Shown: positions 1-9,203 of the stretch, in pieces | Position numbering within the stretch: position 1 is the first letter of the stretch | Layout of the letters: every line of letters begins with the position of its first letter | Source of the DNA: Cytophagales bacterium | GTDB taxonomy: Bacteria > Bacteroidota > Bacteroidia > Cytophagales > Cyclobacteriaceae | DNA: 64,000 nucleotides | Reading direction: 5' to 3' | Assembly (NCBI GenBank): GCA_017303805.1 | Contig: JAFLBQ010000004.1 | Location: forward strand, 359,668 to 423,667 | The notes under the pieces: model-generated | What the model saw: the letters and a program-made list of their open reading frames with translations, nothing else | What the model was told of the DNA's origin: nothing | Database searches by the model: none | Translations under genes and position numbers: made by a program

Positions 1-137
1 TTCTTTTTCTCCCAACTGATTATAGTTATCGGGTAACCCGCTTTTGCAAGGCCGCATAAATAGGGTAAGATTTGTGATTGCCCTAACACATCGGTTAGGC
101 CATCGGGTGTTAGGTATAGAATGTGTTTACCGCGCAT
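1..137 (-). CDS. glycosyltransferase, N-terminal part (runs off window)
   Basis: The minus strand from the ATG at 137-135 encodes MRGKHILYLTPDGLTDVLGQ and continues in frame to the window edge. The LYLTPDGLTDxLGQSQxLPYLxGLAKxG pattern is the usual start of GT4-type glycosyltransferases that act in polysaccharide loci. About 45 residues are visible. The start lies inside the last codons of the asparagine synthase gene (11-base overlap), which suggests translational coupling in the leftward polysaccharide operon. Acceptor and donor sugars cannot be told from this fragment. Confidence 0.75.
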   Translation of the reverse strand, partial: MRGKHILYLTPDGLTDVLGQSQILPYLCGLAKAGYPITIISWEKK

Positions 138-1950
138 GTTGCGTAAGCCAAAAATGAAGTGCAATTAAAACCCAAATGCGATGATAAAGTCCAGACTCAC
201 CGGTGTTAAATCGCGTTACTAACTTATCTACCTCCTTTGCATGAACCAATGCATACCGGTTTACAATTTCTGAGTTGAGGTACTCTTCTATCAGATAAGC
301 CAAATCGGTTCGCAGCCAACTTTCCAGTGGAACCCCAAAGCCCCATTTGGGCCGGTGAACCAGCTCGTGTGGCAAGTAGCGTTCCAGTAATTTTTTTAGC
401 AAATACTTTTGTACCCGGCCACGCATTTTATACTGCATAGGCAATGCAAATGCATAGGCCGCTACCTCATGATCCAATAATGGGCAGCGGCATTCCAATC
501 CATAGTACATGCTGGCCCGATCTACCTTTACTAACAAATCGTCAGGCAAGTAATAATTGAAATCAAAGAGAGCCTGGCGCTCGGCTGGAGCTTTTGAGTT
601 AGCTGGATGTAGAAATTGAAATGGGGAATAAGATGCAATGCTTAGCTTTTGCATTTCGGTGTTAGTGAAAAAGCCTTGCTCAATGGTAAAAATTTCCTGC
701 GGGCTATTAGCCTGCAACATCTGGCCTGCTTTTGAAAAAGCCCGCGGCATCTTACTAAGTAAAGGTGCCATCGCCTTTCCTGCCCATTGCCAGGTTGCAA
801 TTCGCTCGGCCCACCGGTACGATCCATACCCCAAAAACAATTCATCGCCCCCATCGCCCGTAAGGGCTACTGTAACCTGCTGGCGGGTTTTTTCCGACAC
901 CATTAATGTGGGAATAGCTGAAGTGTCGGCAAAAGGCTCATCAAAATGCCCGAGATATTTGTGCATATAGCCGACAGCTTCAGGGGCTGTTAAGCTAAAC
1001 GTATGGTGATCGGTGCCCAACACGCGCGCAACTCTTTCGGCATACTTACTCTCATTAAACTGGGCATCGGTAAAGGCGATATTAAATGTTTTGAGCTTGC
1101 CTTTCAGGTGCTCATTCGCCAGGGCACACACCACCGAAGAATCGGTGCCGCCACTTAATAATGCACCAAGGGGCACATCGCTGCGCAATCTCTTCTTAAC
1201 TGCATTACTGAGCAATTCACTCAGGCGGTTTGTTACCGCGATCTCATCTTCTTCGACATCGTAATTTACTTGCCCGTTAATACTCCAATAGGAATTGATT
1301 TGAATTTTACCAGGCTCTGTAACCACGCCCCAACACGCTGCCGGCAATTTGTGAATATTTTGCCAGGCTGTTAGCGGCTCAGGTATATACCCGAGTTGCA
1401 AAAAATTAAGCAACGCTTGCGTGTTGATTTTGGGTTTGCAGGCTGGATAGGCAAGAATTGCTTTGGGCTCGGACGCAAAAACAAAAAGATTTTGGGATTG
1501 ATAATAGTACAGCGGTTTTTTTCCTACCCGGTCGCGCGCAAGAAAGAGCGACCTGTTATGATGGTCGTAAATCGCCAGGGCAAACATTCCTTCCAACCTA
1601 TTCAGCGCCTCCTTGCCCCAGGCTTCGTAGGCAGCCAGCAGCACTTCGGTATCGGAAGTAGTTTTAAAAACCGTGCCGCGTGCCTGTAGCTCCTTTTTTA
1701 GAATTTCATAGTTATATATTTCGCCATTGAATACCAGGGTGTAGCGCCCCGTAGGCGAATGCATGGGTTGATTGGCGGCATCGCGCAAATCGATAATAGA
1801 CAATCTTCTATGGCCTAACGCCACAGTTTGCTCCGGAGTTAAATACACGGCCTGGGCATCGGGCCCCCGGTGTGCAAGCGTGAGCGTAATTTTTTCCACC
1901 GCTGCGCGGTCGATTGGATTTATACTTACTACGCCCGTAATACCACACAT
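127..1950 (-). CDS. asnB: asparagine synthase (glutamine-hydrolysing) family protein
   Basis: 607 residues, usual length for the AsnB family. It begins MCGITGVV, so Cys2 is the nucleophile of the N-terminal class II glutamine amidotransferase domain, followed by HRGPD and NGEIYNY. The C-terminal half is the ATP-pyrophosphatase synthetase domain with the SGGTDSS phosphate loop near residue 265. The family moves glutamine amide nitrogen to an acyl-adenylate, classically aspartate. Copies inside polysaccharide loci, like this one between glycosyltransferase genes, often amidate sugar acids instead. That role is inferred from context. It sits one base after the next gene in the leftward operon. 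Confidence 0.9.
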   Translation of the reverse strand: MCGITGVVSINPIDRAAVEKITLTLAHRGPDAQAVYLTPEQTVALGHRRLSIIDLRDAANQPMHSPTGRYTLVFNGEIYNYEILKKELQARGTVFKTTSDTEVLLAAYEAWGKEALNRLEGMFALAIYDHHNRSLFLARDRVGKKPLYYYQSQNLFVFASEPKAILAYPACKPKINTQALLNFLQLGYIPEPLTAWQNIHKLPAACWGVVTEPGKIQINSYWSINGQVNYDVEEDEIAVTNRLSELLSNAVKKRLRSDVPLGALLSGGTDSSVVCALANEHLKGKLKTFNIAFTDAQFNESKYAERVARVLGTDHHTFSLTAPEAVGYMHKYLGHFDEPFADTSAIPTLMVSEKTRQQVTVALTGDGGDELFLGYGSYRWAERIATWQWAGKAMAPLLSKMPRAFSKAGQMLQANSPQEIFTIEQGFFTNTEMQKLSIASYSPFQFLHPANSKAPAERQALFDFNYYLPDDLLVKVDRASMYYGLECRCPLLDHEVAAYAFALPMQYKMRGRVQKYLLKKLLERYLPHELVHRPKWGFGVPLESWLRTDLAYLIEEYLNSEIVNRYALVHAKEVDKLVTRFNTGESGLYHRIWVLIALHFWLTQHAR

Positions 1951-1951
1951 G

Positions 1952-2944
1952 CTATTTCTTGCTTAAAAATTTTTCCGGACCTAATAAAAATACCCCGGCA
2001 AACCGAACAGTCTCTTTCGCCTTTTGCTGTGTTGTCCAGAATCGAAAAAATAGTTTTGTAAACAGACCAAACGCAACCCGGAACTTCTTTTCATACAGTG
2101 CTTCGAGGTAGCTGATTTCGTTTAGCTTTTGTTGTTGCCGCGCAAGGGAGACTACACGGCTGGGCATTTGTGTTACCAGTTGATGGGTGCGCAGCAAAGT
2201 GGCTTTGCTGCGTTGCAATGTTTTGATGGCGCGGGGTAATGTGGCCGAACTGCCGCTGCTGTTCTCTCCAAAAATGCGATAGCGAAAGAGGGGTTGATGT
2301 ACGTACTGAATTTTTGCATCGGGGTTGGTTAAAATAAGATAGGCCGCCAAGGGTTGATCCTGATGTGATAGTTCGTGCCCCCAAATCTGTTGCGACCAAC
2401 TTTCAAATGCCGCTACCGCCAAATAACTACGCCTGAAAGTGAGTGCACTACCCAGCCACACTCCGCGATACGATAAGATAGACTCTTTCAGCAACTCATC
2501 CTGATCTTGCTTGTGCTTTAATGCCTCAATGCGTTGCAAATTAGACTGGGTTACATCGCGCCCGGCAAGTACTGCTCCATTCGCATCCATGCGTTGGTAG
2601 GTGTGCAGCATCATCATTGCATTGGCGTGGTGTTCAAATTGCCCGCAAATTATTTGCAGTTTATCCGCCTCCCATACGTCATCGCCATCCAGCAAGGCAA
2701 TTATATCGGCTTCGGTTAATTTAATCGCTTCAATTACCGATGGTAGCACACCCTGATTAGTTGAGTTGGTAATAAGTTGAACATGAGGAAGAAATTGTTC
2801 AATTACCTGCAAGGAGTTATCCGTAGAACCATCGTTTACGACAATAATCTGATCTGCCGGGCGGGTTTGATTGAGCACACTGGTAATGGCTTGCGCCACA
2901 AAACGCTCCAGGTTATAAACAGTAACAATTACTCCAACCCTCAT
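1952..2944 (-). CDS. glycosyltransferase family 2
   Basis: 330 residues. The N-terminus MRVGVIVTVYNLERFVAQAITSVLNQ, then VVNDGSTDNS and ALLDGDDVW, gives the GT-A fold with its nucleotide-sugar and metal-binding aspartates. This is typical of GT2 inverting transferases that add a sugar to a lipid-linked glycan on the cytoplasmic face of the inner membrane. No strong membrane segment is visible. The start overlaps the end of the upstream methyltransferase by 4 bases (ATGA type), so the two are probably co-translated. The sugar is not predictable. Confidence 0.88.
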   Translation of the reverse strand: MRVGVIVTVYNLERFVAQAITSVLNQTRPADQIIVVNDGSTDNSLQVIEQFLPHVQLITNSTNQGVLPSVIEAIKLTEADIIALLDGDDVWEADKLQIICGQFEHHANAMMMLHTYQRMDANGAVLAGRDVTQSNLQRIEALKHKQDQDELLKESILSYRGVWLGSALTFRRSYLAVAAFESWSQQIWGHELSHQDQPLAAYLILTNPDAKIQYVHQPLFRYRIFGENSSGSSATLPRAIKTLQRSKATLLRTHQLVTQMPSRVVSLARQQQKLNEISYLEALYEKKFRVAFGLFTKLFFRFWTTQQKAKETVRFAGVFLLGPEKFLSKK

Positions 2945-3891
2945 GCCGCATGCTTTTGAAAATATAAATACGTGCCTTTATTAGGGCGCAACCACTTAAT
3001 ATAATGTGCTCTGAATTTGTTTTTTATTCCGGCCATTACACTTTGTGGATAATTTTGAAACGTAAGAGCCGGCACGGGTTGCAAGCCAGCCAGGCTGGCC
3101 ATGGTGGCAAGCGATCGATGCGTAAAGGAATTGATGTGCTCCAATGGAGCTACTACATTCAAGGAGTTTTCCGTTCCCTTGGGCGCGTTCCAATCGTTAA
3201 GCTTTAAAAGTTTTTTCAGCTTGTACGAATCCGGCACGCTGATTTTAATTAACCCCCCCGGCCGCACCAGCGTTGCCAGGTGCCGTAGCGACACCAAAGG
3301 ATCTGGAATGTGTTCAAATACTTGTTCGGTGTTAATGGCATCAAAAAAATCGGGTGCGCATGCGTTAATATCAATCACCTGAATGTTGTGCGCGCGCGCA
3401 TTGGCTTGGCGGGCGGGCGATAGTTCTGCTCCATAAGCCTGGCATCCCAACGCGGCAGCCACCTTGCACCACTCGGCCCACCCCATGCCAAAATCAAGCA
3501 CGCGCAAGTGATCGGGCCGTTTATTAAACCATGCAACGAGTTGCTTTACTTCCTCCACCAGATTCAGATAATAAAGCAAAGGGTGTTGCCGGCTCATTTC
3601 AAAAGTTACTGCCGGGTTAATCCATTTCTCATACAGTACTTCCATTAGGTGGTGGCCGAGAATAAACTTTTGAAATACAAGATTGCAATCAGCACATTGG
3701 AGTAACTCAAATTTCCATCCGGTAAGCAGTTCATGATCCACTCCACCTTGCGCCCGGTAAAATTCATCCAGGTAATTACGAATTATAGCCGACCCCTCCG
3801 GTAATGCATAGATACTGGTAAATGATTTTGCGTGACATGCCGGGCATGCCGTTCGTTCAACTATCTGTGGGTTTGCCATATACTGCACCAA
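2941..3891 (-). CDS. class I SAM-dependent methyltransferase with N-terminal Cys cluster
   Basis: 316 residues. The N-terminus has two CxxC pairs (CPACHAKSF near residue 18 and CADCNLVF near residue 71) that could bind zinc, as in sugar C- or O-methyltransferases of the Methyltransf_13/14 type. The SAM-binding motif VLDFGMGWAEW lies near residue 130, with INTEQVFEHIPDPLVSLRHL further on. In a polysaccharide operon the probable substrate is a nucleotide-sugar or glycan end. Its first 35 bases overlap the end of the preceding GT4 gene. Substrate unknown. Confidence 0.8.
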   Translation of the reverse strand: MVQYMANPQIVERTACPACHAKSFTSIYALPEGSAIIRNYLDEFYRAQGGVDHELLTGWKFELLQCADCNLVFQKFILGHHLMEVLYEKWINPAVTFEMSRQHPLLYYLNLVEEVKQLVAWFNKRPDHLRVLDFGMGWAEWCKVAAALGCQAYGAELSPARQANARAHNIQVIDINACAPDFFDAINTEQVFEHIPDPLVSLRHLATLVRPGGLIKISVPDSYKLKKLLKLNDWNAPKGTENSLNVVAPLEHINSFTHRSLATMASLAGLQPVPALTFQNYPQSVMAGIKNKFRAHYIKWLRPNKGTYLYFQKHAA

Positions 3892-4921
3892 TGCGTTTTA
3901 CAAATATAGGTTTAGAAAACAACTGTGCGCGTTGCCGCGATACAGCCGATAGTGATTCAAGTTGCTCCGGGTGCCGGATAAGCATTTTAATCTGGTGCAC
4001 AAGGTCGCTAACATTAACAGGATCGAAACTAATTGCCTGCCCTGCCACCGCTTCATTAAATTGTTCTATGTTACTACAGATAACCGGCAGGCCACTATTC
4101 ATCGCCTCCAACAAGGCTAACGAAAAACCTTCACCACCTTTGGAACCAATGATAAAAACATTGTAAGCTGAAAAAACAGCGGTAACATCGGCAACAGGAT
4201 CATGAAATTGCACATTGTGCAGCTCCATTTCTTTTGCCTGCACTTTTAATTGCTCCATTCGTTGCCCGTATATGTCCAGCGTTACCGGTTGATTGCGCAA
4301 CTCGTGCATTGCTTGTAATAGCATGGGGTAATTTTTATAATCATGATTGTTAGCGGTGGCTACCATGCGCAAGGGTAAATAGGGTTGCAGACTGGCTGGC
4401 GCCCCTACCCGACCGTAATTGTGAATTACTTCTATCGGCTGTGTTGTTTTCAGTTTCGCTTGCAAATAGGTTTTTATATAGTTCGAAACGGCAATCAACT
4501 GATCGGATCGGTGTAGCAAGCGTTTCTCCAACCACCGTGTCACGCGCGCCTTTAGCGAAGTTCCCTCCAGGCATTCGCCATGATAGGTTGCAACGCTTTT
4601 GAATTTCTTTCGAAGCAGGGTGCGCGTGAGCAAATTCGGCACAAACATGTGGCTATGCAAAATTTGGGGTTTGTAGTGTCGCATCAACCAATTAAACTTT
4701 ATCCACGTAATCGGAAAAGACCACATGCCATAAAACGGAATGCGTACCAGTGTTGCGCCCAGTGCTTCCAACTCCGGCTTAAGATCCGTTTCATTTGTCC
4801 AGTAACAGACCACATGCCGGCAATGCGGCAATGCCGCCACAATATCTACCACCACCTTTTGGGCGCCTCCCCTGAACAAGGAATCGATTACCTGTATAAC
4901 TATGGGTTTTGGTGCTGCCAC
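3857..4921 (-). CDS. glycosyltransferase family 4
   Basis: 354 residues with a GT-B architecture. The N-terminal IQVIDSLFRGGAQKVVVDIV is the acceptor-side Rossmann motif, ILHSHMFVPNLL follows, and the C-terminal GSKGGEGFSLALLEAMNSGLPVICS is the donor-binding ExxGxxxxEAMxxGxPV signature of GT4 retaining enzymes. It probably extends the repeat unit of the surface polysaccharide. The gene begins directly after the GT61-like gene (stop and start adjacent) and overlaps the following methyltransferase by 35 bases. Confidence 0.88.
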   Translation of the reverse strand: MAAPKPIVIQVIDSLFRGGAQKVVVDIVAALPHCRHVVCYWTNETDLKPELEALGATLVRIPFYGMWSFPITWIKFNWLMRHYKPQILHSHMFVPNLLTRTLLRKKFKSVATYHGECLEGTSLKARVTRWLEKRLLHRSDQLIAVSNYIKTYLQAKLKTTQPIEVIHNYGRVGAPASLQPYLPLRMVATANNHDYKNYPMLLQAMHELRNQPVTLDIYGQRMEQLKVQAKEMELHNVQFHDPVADVTAVFSAYNVFIIGSKGGEGFSLALLEAMNSGLPVICSNIEQFNEAVAGQAISFDPVNVSDLVHQIKMLIRHPEQLESLSAVSRQRAQLFSKPIFVKRIGAVYGKPTDS

Positions 4922-5788
4922 TTAGATCGAATTTATATGATTCATTACCTGTACGATTGCGACATCGCTAATAGCAATGTTAGTGGCATGCGGATCGGTT
5001 TGGCTGTCTATAGCTACCGCACGGTATGGTAAAGATAGGTTAGCAGCTAATAGTTGGTACAACTGATTGGTGGTGCTTGCCGGCAGCAATTCAATTACAA
5101 GTTTCAGGCGGGTACAATACATCAGGTTGCTTAGCCCGGCACCGTGCATACCCACAACCATTTCGGCAGTTTGAAAAAGAGCTACCTGATCCTGCCATTT
5201 CATCTTTTCAAGATAAACAAGCTCAAACCCTTTGGCTTGTAGCTGTTTAAAAAGCGTGATTTCGTTTAGCAACTGGCGCCTGCCTGCGTACTGGCGGCTA
5301 ATAAAAATTCGGGTTGCTTGTGCGGGAGGTTTTATAGTAAGGAGTATCCGTTGCCGTAAGTCAATTAATACCGGGGGTGAAAAATACGGAATGTTAACAT
5401 GCGCAATCAGTTGCTTGAACAAATAGGTTCGTGGTTCCAATACCGTAATCTGAAATCCCAGTAATTGAAGCGACTGCACCACAAATGAGTTATTATTTAA
5501 ATAGCCGGGCAGAGCAACTTGCTTACAGCCGGTTTGTGCGTGCAGCAGTTGTAATTTTACCAGCACATCGAATGTCCAATGAAAGTAGGTGTCACTCCAA
5601 TCGTCAAAAACCCATAGGTGTGGTTGGCGTTCAATCGCAATACCCCAATTCCATTTCTTTAGGTTGAGCAACGTAACTTTTAGATAATTGACGGCATCCA
5701 GATTTTGCCGAATAATTTTACGCACCGGCCACAAAGGCCATTGGCAGGCAAAGGCTCCTACAACAATTGCATTTCGAAGAATGTGCAT
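4922..5788 (-). CDS. glycosyltransferase family 61 (DUF563-like)
   Basis: 288 residues. It shows the GT61 pattern: HLWVFDDWSDTYFHWTFDVLVKLQLL near residue 57, RIFISRQYAGRRQLLNE in the middle, and VVGMHGAGLSNLMYC near residue 210. The HGAGL loop is the most diagnostic element of bacterial GT61/capsular glycosyltransferases. It lies between a GT4 and a DUF1919 gene, with only a couple of bases on each side, so it is part of the same transcript. The sugar transferred is unknown. Confidence 0.82.
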   Translation of the reverse strand: MHILRNAIVVGAFACQWPLWPVRKIIRQNLDAVNYLKVTLLNLKKWNWGIAIERQPHLWVFDDWSDTYFHWTFDVLVKLQLLHAQTGCKQVALPGYLNNNSFVVQSLQLLGFQITVLEPRTYLFKQLIAHVNIPYFSPPVLIDLRQRILLTIKPPAQATRIFISRQYAGRRQLLNEITLFKQLQAKGFELVYLEKMKWQDQVALFQTAEMVVGMHGAGLSNLMYCTRLKLVIELLPASTTNQLYQLLAANLSLPYRAVAIDSQTDPHATNIAISDVAIVQVMNHINSI

Positions 5789-5790
5789 AC

Positions 5791-6423
5791 TTACAACCCT
5801 GCGGCAAAGGTAGTGTTAATCCACCTTATAGGATGAACCACCCGGTATGAAAAACCCATTAACACATCGGCTGGTAAAACTGTGGCGGCTTGAAATGGAA
5901 AGATCCGAAATGCTTCGTGGCTGTTGTAGCGATAGCGGGTAAAGGCAAGCTTAGGAAAAGGTAATTTCAAAAATGCAAGCACATGGTACGCATTGCACCC
6001 ATCACGCTCGCTAAGCACAAAAAAAAGTTTATCGTAGTTAATGCGTTTGGTTCTCCGCGCCCACACCGCTGCAACGGGTTGTTGAAACGTGTAATGGATA
6101 AAATGAATTTCCACATCGCCCAAATGCCCAACGGGGTACGTTGCCGGATGCGTAAAATACCGGCTTTGATCGGAGATACGCAGTTCTTTCTGCATGTAGG
6201 TTTTGAAATCGGTAGCCAGTTTCAGATAGCAATCGGCAAACATAAACATGTTTACAAATGGCGTTTGGTAGGGTAGTTTTAAATCCTGGTAAAGAATGCC
6301 GCCCCAGCAATTGTTACTTACTACGGTAAAATCTTTTACCTGCAACAGCGGCAAATTATGCCGGAGGTAGGATGCTTTGAGCTTGCGCTGCAACCAATCT
6401 GCCGCTTTCAGTAAAATATTCAT
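5791..6423 (-). CDS. DUF1919 family protein
   Basis: 210 residues. VVSNNCWGGILYQDLKLPYQTPFVNMFMF near residue 35 is the hallmark opening of DUF1919 proteins found in exopolysaccharide and capsule loci. These are suspected to act on the glycan, possibly as acyl- or other transferases, but the activity is not established. No signal peptide or membrane helix is evident, so it is likely cytoplasmic. Its start overlaps the end of the upstream GT2 gene by 4 bases. Confidence 0.78.
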   Translation of the reverse strand: MNILLKAADWLQRKLKASYLRHNLPLLQVKDFTVVSNNCWGGILYQDLKLPYQTPFVNMFMFADCYLKLATDFKTYMQKELRISDQSRYFTHPATYPVGHLGDVEIHFIHYTFQQPVAAVWARRTKRINYDKLFFVLSERDGCNAYHVLAFLKLPFPKLAFTRYRYNSHEAFRIFPFQAATVLPADVLMGFSYRVVHPIRWINTTFAAGL

Positions 6424-7262
6424 ACTATGTTGGGTGCAGTTAGGGCACCTTTTAATTTAAGCCAATACCACCTGCGGTTTTGTTTCTTCAATCGCAAAAG
6501 ATTGTACAGCACAGCAGCCAACCAGGTGCCCAACAGCATGGTTGCTCGTATTGATCCAACAAATTTCTTGGTAAATAAATAGTCGCAGGCGCCCTGGCTG
6601 GCAATTCGCTTTTCAAATTCTTTATCCCAAACCCGTTCGTGCATTTGATGATGAACAAATAAGCGCGGCACTTTGCAAATAGTATTTCCACTTTGTAATA
6701 CCCGCAGGGTAAGTTCCTGCTCCTCGCCTGCTTTCAGCAAGGTGTCGCTTCCCAAGCCCAGCTTCTCATTAAAACCTCCCACCCTGGCAAACGTAGTGCG
6801 CTCTACAAACAAACAAATGCACGATGCAAGCGCAAACGCTTCTTCCTGGCTCATGGCGCCTTCGGTAAATTGAAACCGGGTTTTAGTTGGTTGCTGAAGC
6901 GGATCGCTCCAATTTATAAAAAGTCCTGCGCGGTCTGCTTTCAATTCTTTATGCAGGTTAGCTATAAAATCGGGTGGATACCAGCAGTCATCGTCCGGGA
7001 AGCCCAGCCACGTGTAGCGGGCTATTGTGGCCCCCAGGTTGCGGGCTTTGGAGTTGTTGGCTTCGGTTTGCTTTGTGTGCTGCAGGTTAAGATGCTCGGC
7101 AAACTCCGCCACCAGGGGTTCAATTAAATTTTCATTTTGATCTACCAGAATCAGTTCAAAATTTTTATTGGATTGCTGGCATAAACTCTCCATCAACCGC
7201 CTTAGTTCCGTGGTGCGGTTACGGGTAGCACAAATCAACGAAATGCCAGGCTCAGCGTTCAT
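6420..7262 (-). CDS. glycosyltransferase family 2
   Basis: 280 residues. It starts with ISLICATRNRTTELRRLMESL, followed by LILVDQNEN and the metal-binding GFPDDDCWYPPDF near residue 90, the DxD region of a GT-A fold. The C-terminal FVGSIRATMLLGTWLAAVLYNLL is a possible membrane-associated helix. It is one of two GT2 enzymes in this operon. It lies 6 bases after the FkbM-type methyltransferase. Linkage and sugar are not predictable. Confidence 0.85.
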   Translation of the reverse strand: MNAEPGISLICATRNRTTELRRLMESLCQQSNKNFELILVDQNENLIEPLVAEFAEHLNLQHTKQTEANNSKARNLGATIARYTWLGFPDDDCWYPPDFIANLHKELKADRAGLFINWSDPLQQPTKTRFQFTEGAMSQEEAFALASCICLFVERTTFARVGGFNEKLGLGSDTLLKAGEEQELTLRVLQSGNTICKVPRLFVHHQMHERVWDKEFEKRIASQGACDYLFTKKFVGSIRATMLLGTWLAAVLYNLLRLKKQNRRWYWLKLKGALTAPNIV

Positions 7263-7268
7263 AGCACG

Positions 7269-8012
7269 TTAACGAATGGCAATAAAGTTACTCACGGTAT
7301 CAATGGCCTTTATGGTAAAGCCATGGCTGCTCAACAACGTTTTTATTTCCTGCTGCTGTGTAAACGATTCGTAAATAACCACCCGTAGTGCGGTGTCTTT
7401 TAGAATAGAGGCGCAGCCCTTCAAAATTTCCAACTCCGTGCCTTCGGTATCTAATTTAATTACCTGAGGTTGGGGAACCTGATGCAGTACTAAATCATCG
7501 CCTGCTATTGTGGCTACGGCCACTTCGGTAGTTTGAGTATGTTGCAACGGCTGCAGGCTGGTGCGGCCGGCATTGCGCGGAGTGGTATAAAGTTTTGCAA
7601 TAGACACACGCGTACCCAACGCGAGGTTGAATTTATGAATTGGCAGATCCGGATTAAGTTGCTGATTTATGCAAAGACGTTCAAAGTTGCGACTAAACGG
7701 TTCGAACGCGTAAACGTGCGCGGTTGGTTTAAGTTTTTTAATTGCAAGGGAGTGCAAGCCCACGTTGGCACCCACATCCCACACTACGTCATCGGGTTGC
7801 AGGTGCATCAAAATACCGTTCAATACAGGCTCATCAAAATAGCCGTCCATCAACACAGAACCTTCTACGGCCTCGTATGGATTTAACTGCATGGTTACGC
7901 CATATTTGTTTGTCGCAATAATTCCGCTGGGGAAAAGCTTAGCGGTTGCAAATCCAAACCCGGGCAAACGCCTGCGCATGCCGGCCAGCAAAATGCTTTT
8001 CAATGGATTCAT
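7269..8012 (-). CDS. FkbM family methyltransferase
   Basis: 247 residues, normal for the family. VVWDVGANVGLHSLAI near residue 78 is the SAM-binding glycine loop. VIKLDTEGTELEILKG near residue 184 is the FkbM signature (D-x-E-G-x-E). FkbM enzymes O-methylate small hydroxylated substrates and glycans. Here, immediately downstream of a Wzt-like ATPase, it could cap or decorate the exported polysaccharide. Its start overlaps the wzt-like gene by 4 bases, which supports coupling. Confidence 0.87.
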   Translation of the reverse strand: MNPLKSILLAGMRRRLPGFGFATAKLFPSGIIATNKYGVTMQLNPYEAVEGSVLMDGYFDEPVLNGILMHLQPDDVVWDVGANVGLHSLAIKKLKPTAHVYAFEPFSRNFERLCINQQLNPDLPIHKFNLALGTRVSIAKLYTTPRNAGRTSLQPLQHTQTTEVAVATIAGDDLVLHQVPQPQVIKLDTEGTELEILKGCASILKDTALRVVIYESFTQQQEIKTLLSSHGFTIKAIDTVSNFIAIR

Positions 8013-9199
8013 TCTGCAATAATATCAAAGGATGCATCAAACTCCACATAGCCGCGGTCGCGGGCCGGGTAAGGCATGATTTCCTGCGGTCGCGGAGCAA
8101 TTTCGAAATACCCGAGATGGTATTTATTACCCTGAAAAAGATTAGAAGCGATGTATAAGCCCATGTGGTAGGTGCCTTCAATTAGGGGCAATGATGTTAC
8201 GCGGCCCTTTACCTGGTAGTTTGCATGCGTGGATGAGATTTTAAATAACCGGGTACTGCGTAAATCCACAATGCCCACCCGCTCATTCAAATTATTATAG
8301 AACAATAAGGCCAATCCGGAAAGCACGTTAACCTGATCTTGCTGAATACTGAAACTGAATTGCAGTTGCGGAACTCCGCCCTCTGAAATCAATTCGAAAC
8401 GTGCCTGGCTTAATTGCATGCCATTGGCAATGGCCACATTGCTGGTTTGGCCGGCAGCCATGGTAAGATCATTATAAGCCGAGATAATTTCGTTTGTTTG
8501 ACCTTGCTTTAGAATTTGCCCTTTATCTAATAGCAGCGAATGGGTGCAAAGCTGAGCTACCGCACTCAGGTTGTGGCTTACAAACAAAATTGTTTTGCCG
8601 CTCTTACTTACATCTTCCATCTTACCAAGGCATTTTTTCTGAAATTCAGAATCGCCCACGGCCAGCACCTCATCAATAACTAAAATTTCGGGTTCTAAGA
8701 ATGCCGCCACCGAAAACGCAAGCCGCAATTGCATACCGCTGGAGTAATGCTTTAAGGGCGTATCCAAAAACTTTTCTACTCCACTAAAGGCAACAATCTC
8801 ATCGAACTGGGCTACAATTTCCTTGCGCTTCATTCCCAACAGCGAGCCGTTGAAGAAAATGTTTTCGCTTCCGGTAAGCTCCGGATGAAACCCCGTGCCT
8901 ACCTCGAGCAAACTGGCAATGCGGCCACGCATTACGATTTTACCAGTTGTAGGCCGCGTAATGCGCGACAACACCTTTAATAATGTTGATTTACCGGCTC
9001 CATTTCGTCCAATAATACCAATAGACTGGCCGGGTTGTGCCTGAAACGAAACTTCGCGCAACGCCCAAAAGTCTTCCACCTCGTTTTTAGAAGCACGCCC
9101 CAGGTTAACCAATCGTTCGCGTAAGCTCAAGTAGCCCCCGGCCAGGTGTGCTATCTGAAATTTTTTGCCGATGTTATCTACTTCCAGTATGGGTTTCAT
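8009..9199 (-). CDS. polysaccharide ABC exporter ATP-binding protein (Wzt-like)
   Basis: 396 residues. The ATPase domain has Walker A GRNGAGKST (about residue 64), signature YSSGMQLRLAF and Walker B ILVIDEVLAVGD. The extra C-terminal domain of roughly 150 residues (from about 245) matches the Wzt carbohydrate-binding C-terminus, which reads the non-reducing end of the glycan before export. With the permease just upstream it forms a Wzm/Wzt exporter that moves lipid-linked polysaccharide across the inner membrane. Confidence 0.9.
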   Translation of the reverse strand: MKPILEVDNIGKKFQIAHLAGGYLSLRERLVNLGRASKNEVEDFWALREVSFQAQPGQSIGIIGRNGAGKSTLLKVLSRITRPTTGKIVMRGRIASLLEVGTGFHPELTGSENIFFNGSLLGMKRKEIVAQFDEIVAFSGVEKFLDTPLKHYSSGMQLRLAFSVAAFLEPEILVIDEVLAVGDSEFQKKCLGKMEDVSKSGKTILFVSHNLSAVAQLCTHSLLLDKGQILKQGQTNEIISAYNDLTMAAGQTSNVAIANGMQLSQARFELISEGGVPQLQFSFSIQQDQVNVLSGLALLFYNNLNERVGIVDLRSTRLFKISSTHANYQVKGRVTSLPLIEGTYHMGLYIASNLFQGNKYHLGYFEIAPRPQEIMPYPARDRGYVEFDASFDIIAE

Positions 9200-9203
9200 T
9201 GTA

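Noticed and set aside
638-1966. Several rightward open frames opposite the asparagine synthase gene
   Set aside because: They are antisense shadows of a clear conserved gene and lack domain-like sequence of their own.
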